Below, one piece after another: positions 1 through 11,430 of a DNA stretch of 64,000 nucleotides. The notes under the pieces were generated by a model. That model was not told where the DNA came from. It made no database searches and saw only the letters and a program-made list of their open reading frames with translations. The position numbers and the translations under genes were made by a program. The stretch is from Zopfochytrium polystomum (taxonomy: Eukaryota > Chytridiomycota > Chytridiomycetes > Chytridiales > Chytridiaceae), in NCBI GenBank assembly GCA_025765615.1, contig JAIVFJ010000115.1:62001-126000 (forward strand). Direction: 5' to 3'. The number at the start of each line of letters is the position of its first letter. Positions within the stretch are counted from its first letter, which is position 1.

Positions 1-2080
1 TGCTCATACACTCCATCAATTCCAACACCAAAGTTCTGGACAGTTGCAAGGACTTGGTCGGGATGAACTTGTGCAAGCTCATTGCAGGCAAGGCGTGCAA
101 ATTGGAAGATTCCTGAAGATCTCTTATAGAGCTCAGCAGAGACTGCCTTCACATCGTCTGAATTGAGGGCACCGCCAGGGAATGACGTTGACAGTGTGGC
201 TTCCACAAATAGGTTCATATCTTTCCTGTTTTCCTCATCATTTGGTTCAAGAACCATAGAATCCAACTTCATCATGGTGCGGTACACATCCTGCTCAGGC
301 CTTCCAGTGGTGAATATTCTGATGAAGGGTGGCAGCTCCCCTGCAGCAAGCAACAGGAGCTTCAGCAAGTCACTTCTCTCCTTGCTGCTTGGAGCTCCAC
401 ACTCATCCAACGCATCAATGATCAGCAACACATTCTTCTGCTTGTCACTGGCGTCCAGCTGCTTCAATCCTTCAACAACAATCTGCATGAATGCTTCTTG
501 GGGTTTCTTCAAAATACTGTCATCTTCATTTTTGACATCTTCATCCATGGCCTTCTCACAGAATGTTCTAAAAGAGGGCAGGACGGTACACAGATTCCAC
601 ACAGTAGTGGACACAAGGCGCTGAGGAGTGTTCTTCTGCAAATCATCATGGCGACAGTAGAACACAGAGCCCAGCACAAACTTGCTGGGAAGCTTCTGGC
701 TCACAAGCCAGGCAACCACAGATTTGCCAAGTCCAGCTCCTCCATTCAACCACAGCACAGGAGAAGTCACATCAGCTGACAGCAGCCACTCATGGACTGC
801 TGTCAGGTAGTATCCACGAGTGCCAGCGACATAAGCTTTTGAGTGCTTCTCAGCATCCGCTTCAGAACCAACAGGATTGAGCCAGCCTTTCAACATATCA
901 GCAGGAGCAGAGGCTGTGGAAACAAAGGGCTCAGCAGCTGCCACAGCAGCCTGACAATGCTTAATCTGAGTCACAAGTATCTTCATCTGATCATTCCACT
1001 CAACAGAGCCATAGCTCTTTCCAGCAAAGTCAGCATACAAAAGCCTTGGTCTGTGTTAGTGGAGACAGTTTTCGAAACTCATCCATTCCAACTCACGATG
1101 CAGTCATTGCAAATGACTCTCCCTTTGCATCCTCCCCTGGCTTCAAAAGCCTGACTGGCACCCTTGGTTTCTTTCTGTCTTTGGCATATCTTATCTCCAA
1201 AAGACAGTTTTCTGATTTCTTATGGAAGAGTCAGCAAGCTCTGCATTGGTTCACATAAGCAAATACCTCATAATCAAGTGTCAAGACGGGAATAAAGACT
1301 TTGCTGGAGTCAACTCCTTCAGTCATTGCCTTGCTAACAGACCCACGCATATTTTCCAAATCAAACCAGACTTCAAGTCCATTTGACGTGAGGTCCTTGT
1401 GAATGTTCTTCACAATATCCCGGCTGTTCCATCTGGAGGACAGGAAGCAATGATAAGTGATTAATAAGTAAAGACTCTAAATCAGCTGAAACTTACTGGT
1501 AGGACAGGAATCCATCATAAATTTTCGAGCAAGTCACTGGGGGAGCAGTACCAGGCAGAGACTGCAACTGAGTATTCACGCTCGTCTTGGTCTGGATCTG
1601 GAAACGCGCCATTTTTTCCATGGTCGAGGCTTGAATCAAATGTTCAACCAGAGTTTCAGCACTTGTGACATCCCTGGCACCATCATCAGCTTTCAGCAAG
1701 ATTTGGATTTCTTGGCCAAGAAAAGCATCTGTCTTTCTGAAGATCTTGCAGCAAAAGAGCTAAGTTCAAAAGGAATACAACTAACTTAATTTACCTACCA
1801 CTTCCTTCAGAGTTTCGACATTCGGAGCGGACAATTCAAGAACTTGGATGGAAGGATCATCCATGTACTGAACTTCGACCCAATACTTGTAGGATCGGAT
1901 GGGATAGACTCCCAAGATGCTGGAGCTATTTTATTTTATTTATTTATTTAATTTTTTTTTTTTTTTTTTGAGAAGGAAATAGCCGTTGGGGAATTGTGAT
2001 AGAGTGGTTTAAGCGCGGAAATAGTGAATCTGCACAGTCATAATATTGCTCTAAAGATCTACTCACATAAAGCTGAGCAT
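1..2080 (-). CDS. TIR-NACHT NLR-like protein (3' part missing at window edge)
   Basis: Likely intracellular NTP-dependent sensor. Exons read on the minus strand: 2080-2067, 1919-1799, 1744-1497, 1432-1267, 1218-1097 and 1050 to beyond 1. All junctions are GT-AG and phase-consistent. A TIR domain spans about residues 119-230. It shows the box-1 motif YDGFLSYQWNSRD, box 2 GLEVWFDLENMRGSV, and SENCLLEIRYAKD, whose Glu sits where NADase TIRs keep their catalytic Glu, then KKPRVPVRL. A NACHT-type P-loop NTPase follows: Walker A NGGAGLGKS near residue 329, Walker B LLIIDALDEC near 427, then FTTGRPE. The C-terminal sensor repeats expected of an NLR would lie outside the window. The start at 2080 is an inference: it gives a 14-bp first exon with a good GTGAGT donor. 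The first ~110 residues match nothing I recognise. Domain identity is confident; NADase activity is inference. Confidence 0.85.
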
Positions 2081-3088
2081 CTGGCCGTGCTGGTGGAGCA
2101 AATCGAAAGCTTTAGTGCGTGAACGAAGAAGGCCATGAGGAAAATGCGGAAGGTGTGGGGTGGTCGTTATGTCGCTGTGTGTGGTTCAAATGCTCACATT
2201 GCTGTTGCGGGGCTGCGCAGGCTGTTCAGCGGATAACGATCGGCGAAACGCTGTTCGACGTTCGCAGCAGAGGACACGAAGCGGGGGTGGGCGATTTGCG
2301 AATGCCGTTCGTTCAGGGGATGCCATGCTGGTGGGCGATCGGGGGCGTTTGGGGCGGCGGGGTCTCGGCAATCAATCTTGGTGTGGTCGGTGGCGGTTGA
2401 CAATTATTTATTTGCTGAAAAAGTGTTGTGAGAAGGAGGGAACCAAAATCAGTGGCTGGCGTGAACAAACTGGGGCATGACTTTCTGGAAAACTGCGCAC
2501 AGGTGGACCACGGTCAAATCGAGCAGCTCCAGAATGACGGTAACGGTCGAGCCTGGTCGAGTTCGTCGTGCTGACGCCGTGTTTCCAGCGCCAAACGGTG
2601 CTGCCTGCGCCGTGCAGTCCATCACGACACAAACGGAGGACTGGTTAACCTAGCCGGATTTCATCCGTATTTGCAAAGAAGGGATTCGTTTTTCCTTAAC
2701 ACGCAACAGTAAAATTATAGCCTGTTGGAGGCAAAGAAACAGGACAACAGGAAATAGAAAAAAGGTTCGCGCTCCCAAGGGGTTGTCGAGGAACAGTCCG
2801 AAGAAAAAATAAAACCATGAGATCAACGACGCAGCGATTCAAGTCAGAAGATGAAGTGTACTTGCAGTACCGCAATCAATAGAAGGAGGAAGAAGAGTTT
2901 GAAGCAGAAAACGGAGCGCGGGAAAGGGGAGAGAAGTTAATTCCCAAACTGCGATGGGGAACAGAGGTTACAAAAAAGAATACATTTTATAGAAAAGGAG
3001 GAGGAAAGTTGTTTTAAGTGGAGAAAAAGATAGTCCATAGCGGGTGGCTGTTAGAACTTAGGGCGTATGCCGACCGGGAAGAAGAGAC
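2081..3088. other. Intergenic region between TIR-NACHT and multi-START genes
   Basis: About 1 kb. It holds the presumed promoter of the TIR-NACHT gene (upstream of 2080), a GC-rich stretch at about 2160-2640 with overlapping short open frames on both strands and no recognisable protein, and the presumed 3' UTR of the multi-START gene before its stop at 3089. I see no RNA gene here. Confidence 0.5.
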
Positions 3089-6000
3089 TTATTTTTGCGC
3101 CGGGGGTTTCTGCACCATCACGACGCCTACGACGATCGCGATCAACAAGATCCACTGGAACGGCGAAAACAATCCCAGCAAGATCCACATCAGCCCCGGC
3201 GCGACGGCGTACAACAGCACCTGCACGACGAGGAACGAGATGACGCTGCCGCCGCTCAGCACGATCGCCAGCTGCACAGGCGTCGCCGTCTCAAACAGCG
3301 TCAGCGGCTCCAGCGGTGGGCCCGCCGGGTTGCCGTGCCGCCCACCAATGAGAGGCGTCAGCGCCGTCAGCATCAGCGATGCAAACGCAAGGACGATCGC
3401 GACGGGGATCGGCCGCTCGCCCGTCGGCGGCGGCTGCGACGGCTGGACCTGCTGCTGCTGCTTCTGCTTCTGCTGCGTCGTCGTCGCTGCCGACCCCGCA
3501 GCGGAAGTCTTGAGCGCGTCGCCGGACAGGACCCGTTCGAGCTTCTGCTTGCCCGCGGCCGTGACACCGCGGTTGGACTTTTCGACGGCGACCGCCTGCT
3601 GATCGCCGTTAACTGAGAACAGGCGCTGCGACGGGGCGGCGGCGGCGGGGTCCAGCCGGCGGCGCCCGCACGCAATCGACACGCGAACGTCGGCGGCTGC
3701 CAGGCACGCATCGAAGCGCGGGTACACGCGAAGCAGTCGGCCGTCGGGCGTTACGCGGACCTCAAACATGTCCCTCCATGCTGGAGCGGCTGCGCCGGTG
3801 CCGACGGCGACGCGCGCGAAGGACAGGTCTACGCCTGCTGGGAAAACCAGGCGGTGCGCGTTGAGCTCGATGGCGCCTGCGTAGCCGGACGCCGCGGGCG
3901 CGCCGATTGCTGGGGTATGGGTTTTGGTGATGCGGTAGTCGAGGAGATAGGCGCCCGTGTCGGCGTCAAAGCGCTCGTCCTCAAGCTCGACCTTCAGACC
4001 TTCGCCCGTGTTTCCAATGACACGGACGTGCATGGGCACGCCACGCACGGCGAGGTACTGCTGGAGCTGCTCGACCACGGTTGCGATTTGGATGTTACGG
4101 ATTTGGCTGAGGGCGGGGGGCAGGTCGGAGCCGTATGCGACGTGGACAATGTGTGTCACAAGGGTTCCGCCTGAGGGGGAAGGCTTGACCATCCAACCGT
4201 TCACGTAAATGTGCGACCTAACAAAGTCGGGGTCGACAGGGATCTTTGGGTCTGTAATCGATGTGTTGATAACATAGTGTGTCAAGTTGGCGCTGTCATA
4301 GATGGAAACGTGAAGTCCAGCATAGTCGCGGGTTCTACAAATGAGAAGGCAGAAAAATTAAGTGGGGCAAGCGGGCGGCCGTTTTAAACTTACTTGTAAG
4401 GCGGAGAGGGCTTGCGCTTCGTTCTGAAAATATACTCATTCGGGTTCATAAATTCAACGACCTGGACACCGTCAAAGCCCTCATCCCAGTACAATCTCGC
4501 ACCGCCGCTTCTGATTGCCGCTACAATGTCCTCTGTCGAAAACTCTGGCGGGAAGACCTTTTCAGCCTTCACAGCCGTTGCGGCGAATCCTTCCACTTCG
4601 ACCGACGACACCGAGAGGCCGCCCTTTGTCTCAGGATGCTTCGTCCACTTCTTGGCCAAGAGGGCCTTGAGATGGCGCAGCGCCTTGACTCCAGTCTCCG
4701 TGTGGCGGTGGGGGACGTAGGTTGGCGGTTTTGGCGCAGCCGTAGTTGGCGACGCCGGACCGGCTTTTGACGGTGGCGTCTTTGGGGGGGCTGACGTCTG
4801 AATGACCGGTAGCTGCGCTAGGCTGTCCCCGGCGTCCACTATAGTGTCTTCGACAACAGAGCCCTTGTAAGTGACTCCTGGCACTGCGGACTTGGAAAAC
4901 GTGGCAACGACAGCAATCTTGTCGATGCCAGCAGGAGCGGACGCAGCATCGATCGACACAGTGATCGCCGTGCCAACGCCAGCAAGCGAGACGGCCGATC
5001 CTACCGCGCGGCGAACGCGTATTGCCTCTGCGACTGCACACTGCACTGCCACCGCCACTCTTCCACCAGGGAACCTCTTCGAAGGGAACAGGTAAGTCAG
5101 AGATCCTCCCAGCGATCCCGCGTTGTTTACAGTGAACCTTGCATTGAAGCTGCCAGACTTGGGGTCGTAGTCCTGCGAGAAGTCCGTAATGTTGAACGAG
5201 GGCTCAAAGTTCGCAACGTGCCGGATTAGGAAAGGGAAAGGGCCTTCGTTGGCGAGATAGTTTCCGACTTCGGCAACGCACATCGGGGTTTGCGACTGAA
5301 CCAACTTCAAAACCGCTATTTTTTAGAAGAGGGAGGCAGCCGTTAGAGTTATATTCAATCCAAGGCAGATTCAAGCTGCACTTACAAGCTGGAACGGATC
5401 CTTTGACGTCAATCAGGACGAAGTACGACACCGCAATCCCACCATCCTTTGGCTCCAAAACCCAAGTTCCTGTTTCCAAATGTGCTCGTACCCGCTTAGG
5501 ATCAGAGGGGTGGCTATGGTCTGGAATAGACGATGCGACAGCGTAAAGTGGCCCATTCAGTCCGTTTTCAAAGTGCACTTTAAGGAGAACAACAAGCTCC
5601 CTCCCAGCCACAGGGAAAGTTCCTTTCTGCAGGGTGTAAACGACATTCTCGTCCAGGTTCAGGGTGTCAAGGATTTTTCCGCCGTCGTAGCGCGCGTCCC
5701 CTATACCGTTGAAGGCAGAAAGGCCTCTACATTCAGAGACATGACCCTAAAATAATTTAAACATCGTAACACTTACAAACGCTTCGGCTCTCGAGATTCT
5801 TCAAGACACTTAACGCCTCAAGCATCGTAAAGCCATTCCAGAACGAGTCGCCACGGATTGCAGCCATAGGGAAACCAGGCACGTCCTTTTGTGTGATCTT
5901 CACGTTTCCGTTCACGCTGTGAGGGATCCAACCTGCGGAATCCAACGGGTAGATCTGCTTCGCAAAGTCGAGAGCTTTTCGACCCAGAGCAGAGTACTGG

Positions 6001-9000
6001 TGTTCAATGTACGGTCTCTTGGCCGGAGCTGCAGGAGCAACAGGAGTTGCCGCTACCGAAGGCAAAGCGGCAGGACGCGGTTGAGGGGCCGTCGCCACTG
6101 GTGTTGAAGGCTCCGTCGTCCTGATAGGAACCTCGCGGGACGTCGGAGTGGGCGCGATAACAGTGACCGGCGCGACCACCTGATTCATTGGCTTGTCGTC
6201 TGCGTCGACGCGAGTGTCTTCGACGGTTCTGCCGTTGTACGTGACGCCAGCTGCTGTCGACCTTCTAAACAAAACGACGACCGAAAACTTGTCCAGGCCC
6301 GCAGGGACCGCTGCGGTGTCCACTGATATCGTGACGGCCGTGCCTTGTCCGACGAGGGGCACAGCGGTGCCTACGACGCGGCGAATACGGATGGCACCGA
6401 TGCCCCCGCTGCTGCTTGCATCCGCTGCTTTCACCGAAACTTCGATATTCCCGCCGGGGAATCGCTTTGGCGGGAACAGGTACGAGATAGACCCGCCCAG
6501 GGTTCCAGGGTTGTGGACGGTGAAGTTGGAGGTGAAGTTCCCAGACTTCGGGTCGTACTCCTCAGAGACTTGAAGGATGTTGAAGGCGGGCTCAAAGGTG
6601 GCTATGTGGCGGATTAGGAGGGGGAAAGCGCCTTCCTTGGTGATGAAGCTTGCGACCTCGGCGATGCACATTGGAGTCTGCGTTTGCACAACCTTGATGA
6701 GGGCTAAATTTGTTTGGTTTCATGAACAGGTTAGATTTGATTGACGTGAGAGCAAAGTTCCAAAGAAAAGGAAAAGGACGCTTTTTGCCAGCAGAAAACT
6801 TACAGGGAGGAACCGTTCCTTTAACATCCACCAAGACAAAGTAAGAAACAGCGATTCCGCCGTTCATCGGCTCCAAAACCCAAGTGCCAGTTTCCAAATG
6901 AGCGCGAACCCGTTTTGGATCCTGGGGATGATTGTAATCCGGCAGAGACGTTGCGACGGCGTACACAGGACCGTTGAAACCATCGTCGTAGTGCACTTTG
7001 ACGAGCGTCACGAGATCTCGGCCAGCGACGGGGAAGACGCCCTTTTGCATGGTGTAACCCACAATCTCATCGAGGTTGAAGATTTCGAGAAGTTTGCCTC
7101 CGTCAAAGCGTCCGTCCCCTGTGTGTTTTATAGAGAATGTTGAGGCTCACTTTTCCTTTCATTTCATTACAGGGGGTGAAAACTTACAAACGTTCCGCCC
7201 TATGAAGCTTTTCAGCACACTCATAGCTTCAGACATGGTGAAGCCGGTCCAGAAGGAATCGCCTCGAATCGCGGCAATAGGGAAGCCTGGCACTTCTTTC
7301 TGCGTGATTGTGACATTACCAATGACACTGTGCGGTGACCAACCGCCAGAGTCGAGCGGATACAACTGTTTGGCATACTCCAGAGCTTTGCGACCCAGTT
7401 CGGAGTACCTGTGCTCAATGTACGGCCGCTGAGCTGGGAGGGTGACCGCGGCCGGGGCTGGTGCTAGGACGGCCAAGGACGATGGCACCGCCGCGACCGG
7501 CGCCGGCGCCGGCGCTGGCGCAATAAGCGAAGGAACCGCTTGAAGCGCGGGCTCCAGTTCCGCCTCAATCGACCTTTGAACACCTCCAGGGAAATCCGGC
7601 GCAGAGTCGCCGGAGGAGAACGCCTCGACCTCCTTCAGGATCGTGCCGAGATCTTCCACGCGCGTGTCCTCGACAATGGCACCGTCGACGACGACGCCCG
7701 CGGCGCCTGGCGCCTTCGAAAACACGGCAACGACAGAGATCTTGTCGACGGCGGCCGAGACGGACTTGGTGTCGACCGACAGCATTATCGCGGTTCCGCT
7801 GCCAACCAGTGGGACAGCTGTGCCGACAACTCGACGAACGCGGATGCCTTCCACCTGCGACGACAAGGTGACATCGATCTTGCCGGCGGGGAACCGCTTT
7901 GAAGGAAGCAAGTACGAGATGCAGCCGCCGAGGGAAGCCGGGTTATTGACCGTGAATCTTGCGACGAAATTTCCCGTTTTTGGGTCGTAATCGTCGGACA
8001 CATCTGAAATGTTCGGTGTTGGTTCGAACCCAGCGATGTGGCGAATGAGAAGCGGTAGTGCTCCATCTTTGGACATGTAGTTTGCGACCTCTGCGACACA
8101 CATGGGCGTTTGACTTTGAACAGCCTTGATGATTGCTAATTACACGAGTCCCCGGGTGATTGTTAGCTACAAGGATTCTAGAAATCGGATATGGAAACTT
8201 ACAAGCTGGCACAGTTCCTCTTATGTCCACTTGAACAAAGTAGGTAACTTCGATTCCACCATCCTTTGGTACCAAAACCCACGTTGCGGTTTCAAGGTGT
8301 GCACGAACGCGCTTTGGGTCTTGGGGGTGGTTGTAGTCGTCCAAGGAAGTGGCCACCACATAGACGGATCCATCAAGGCCGTCTTCGTAGTGCACCTTAA
8401 CGAGCGTCAGCAGTTCACGCCCCGCAACGGGAAATGTGCCCTTTTGCATCGTGTAACCGACGCTCTCATCAAGGTTGAAGACTTCAACAATCTTTCCTCC
8501 ATCGAAGCGGGCGTCCCCTGATGAACGAAAGAAGAGCAGATAGGAAGGGAGCGTCAATACTTCATCGCGGAAAAGACCACCGTGTCGTCACTCACAGACG
8601 CTGCGAGCATCCAAGCTCCTCAAAACACTCAACGCCTCAGACATGGTAAAGCCTGTCCAAAACGAGTCGCCGCGAATAGCGGCGATGGGCGCACCAGGAA
8701 TCTCCTTCTGCGTGATTTTGACGTTGCCAACAACGCTGTGTGGAGTCCATCCCGCAGCATCCAGCGGGTACAAACTTTTGGCGTACTCGAGGGCTCGGCG
8801 ACCGATCGCAGAGTACCGGTGCTCACGCACCGGGCGCTTCAGGCTCGGGGAGGTGGGAGACATCGGTTCCATCGTGAGGGCCGTTGAAGTGATTGTCGGC
8901 GGGGCGATGGGCGCCACCGCGGGGGCAGGGGCTGCCGGAGCGACATGCTCGGTTGCTGCAACGGAGGCCGGCACTGCCACGCTAACGGACCGCTGCGAGT

Positions 9001-10989
9001 CCTGAAAGCTGCTGTCGAAAGATGGAGCGTACTGGACGGGGTGGAAGGAGCTCTCTCGTGTCGGAATGTGGATGGAGCTACGCGATCGTCCGGGACCCGG
9101 CTGCATGGGCTGAGGGGATGTTGTTGCCGTAAAGGCCATATTAATAGAATCTTCAAACTGCCTCGACGAAGGTCGAATTATAGGTAGCTGTATAAGAGGT
9201 TCTCCGCTGTTTGGCTGGTTCCACTGGGGTTGAACCCCGAGTCCTCTGGTGGCCGGGCCAGGTGCGGTCATGGTCGAATGCTGAAGTATGCTCGGATTTT
9301 CGCCGTAGATGGAGGGAACAGGTTGTCTAGAAAACGTTGCTTTGAAAGGATGTCCCAAAAATCAAAACAAACAAAACTCCGAACCTTGACGACAAGCTGG
9401 CGCGTCTAACGTATTCCATGGTGGGGATGCCAGAGCCTTGGTTTGGCAGGCCGAACAACGATGCCCTCGAAGGCTGGTGCACAGGCGGAGGGCCATACTT
9501 TTTCAAGTACGAGTTCATGTAGACAACGACCAAGGCCCTTCGGGCAAGATAGCGTTTCGCGAGGCCCGCCGGGATCAGGCCCTTCACGTCGGACTGGATG
9601 ACGTAAGTGACGCGGGTCGCGGGGCGCCCATCGGGGGAGGTTTGCGGGTCGAGGATCCAGCCGTTGAGCTTGAGATTTGCGCGCACGCGGTCGGGGTGGA
9701 CGGGCACCTTTGGGTCTTCCGTCGAAGACGTGACGAAGCGGATGGTCTTTGTGACGTCATCGACCTCTACCTTTTCGACTAAGCACAGTTCGCGGTGCCT
9801 GTTGGGTATTAGATGTCACGTTAGACGTTAGACGGCCACGGTCACATGAAAGAAAAGGGTATTAAGAAAAATGAGAAAGCGGGCCGACGAAAAGCCGAGG
9901 TGGCGGGGTCGTGTGAGAAAGCGCAGAGAGACAGACAGAGACAGGAGAGAGAGAGAGAGACACGGACAGGGGCAAACAAGTGAGGCACCCACCCAATGAC
10001 CTTCTGCGCCGGATTGAACACCATGTACGAGATCGTCGTAGTTTCGTTGAGCATCTCGGCGACGTGGCCCTCCACGTACCAGTCGTCCCCTGCCGTCGAG
10101 CAAAAAGGCGTACGCGCGCGAGCGTGCGTGCGACGCGGGGATGTGGGGAGAGTGAATCAGGGGGGCAGGGACGAAGGAATACAAGGTCAGCAGACCGACG
10201 GCCAAGAACAAGATTCGAGTGGGCAACACACTTACACAGGCTCCGGCTCTTCACGAGCGTAAAAACGGTCTGTGGATCGTACCCATGCACAACGCCGACG
10301 CCCATAAAGATGGGCACCTCGCCCTTTGGCAGCTTGGTGCGACTGTACACCACCGCGCCGCTCTTGTGGGTCTGGACGGGCTTCCACCCGCCAAGGTCCG
10401 CCACCATGTTGACCAGCGTCGCCATGCTGCGCTCCGCGTGGTTCAGGTGGCCCGTCACGCGCAGCTGCTCCTGCGGCGACGGCGCGGCCGCCGCCGCGGG
10501 CTGCGTCGGCGGCGGTGGGCCAAAGTACGCTTGCGGCACGGTGGCGTAGGAGGCGGTCGGTGAGGTGGGTCCGCCCGCGGCGCCGGCGGTGGGGCTCGGC
10601 TGGAAGGCGTATGCGGCGGGCTGGAAGGCCCTCGGGAGCGAGCCGTAGGCGGATATGTCGCCGCCGCTGCCGCCCGCGAGGGTGCCTGGGGAGTGCGGCG
10701 ACGGTGGCAGGGGCGCCGCTACGTCCTGTGGGTGCGTGACGAATCCCGTGGCGGAGTGCACGGAGGCGTCGTCGGTGGGGCCGGGGACGGCGGGCGCCGC
10801 CGGAGTCCCGCTGAGGGCAGAGATCATCTGGTTGTGGCGCTGCTGGATCAGCTGCTGCACCATGAGGTCAAAGTCGTCATCGTCGACGTCCTCCTCGTCG
10901 ACGCCGTCGTAGGCCGCCTCGACGCCACCAGCGGGGTTGGCGGCAGGGTCGTCGCTCAAGTAGTCGTTGTCGTCATCGTCCCAACCCAT
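3089..10989 (-). CDS. Multi-START protein: five START domains, interleaved beta modules, C-terminal membrane anchor
   Basis: Predicted membrane-tethered lipid-binding or transfer protein of 2327 aa. Exons: 10989-10236, 10089-9993, 9798-9385, 9326-8596, 8517-8203, 8135-7188, 7118-6804, 6703-5777, 5700-5386, 5315-4394, 4334-3089; they sum to 6984 nt with every phase matching. The N-terminus is acidic (DDDDND). START domains lie at about residues 180-395, 590-790, 1010-1210, 1425-1625 and 1820-2010. The first four have the START hallmark R-x-V-W-D spanning an intron, and all share a conserved V-R-A/S-H/N-x-x-x-x-x-W-x-x-x-P strand. Domains 2-4 share a middle exon of exactly 315 bp. A ~110-residue beta-rich module (YDPKSG..., FPxG..., VVGTAVPL...) follows domains 2, 3 and 4, with a diverged one after 5. 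Hydrophobic helices at about 2222-2242, 2267-2289 and 2305-2320 end the protein. Function is inferred; ligands are unknown. Confidence 0.9.
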
Positions 10990-11430
10990 GCCGATTTTTG
11001 GTCCAAGTCAAAGAAAATTCAACGTGCCCTATACTGTAATTGTAGCTATTTGTAGTCGTTCACGGTTCGGATGTCGTGGCGCCAAAGCAGATTGCGACGC
11101 CCTTTTCTCGGCATGGAAAATAGGCGGCGAGAGGTCGCCGAAGCTTTGAACAGCATGCTCGTGACAGCATAAGGCGCGAGCGGTACTTTCAAATTTTTAA
11201 GGTCCTGTCTACATAATGTGGCATAATCTTCTACAGAACAACTCACCACTTCGAAAGAGAAAAATAACGAAGGGGATTGGAAGCCCAGACTCAAAATAAT
11301 GCGTGTCAAACCATAGCAGCGGGAACTGGAACGAAAGAGGATACCAAAGCAAACGCTCACATCTTTAAGTGTACGGTGACAATATTAAAAGAGAAAAACT
11401 AAGAGGAGGATGGGCACGAGGTACCAACCG
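10990..11430. other. Intergenic region / promoter of multi-START gene
   Basis: A 441-bp gap between the ATG at 10989 and the stop of the upstream single-START gene at 11431, both on the minus strand. It must hold the multi-START promoter and the upstream gene's 3' UTR. I see no convincing TATA box or RNA gene. Confidence 0.5.

Noticed and set aside
1..2080. Bacterial contamination as the source of the TIR-NACHT gene
   Set aside because: At least five short GT-AG introns interrupt the frame, and neighbouring genes on the same sequence are clearly eukaryotic.
2119..2632. Overlapping short GC-rich frames on both strands
   Set aside because: No splice structure, domain or conserved start; they behave as random open frames in GC-rich DNA.
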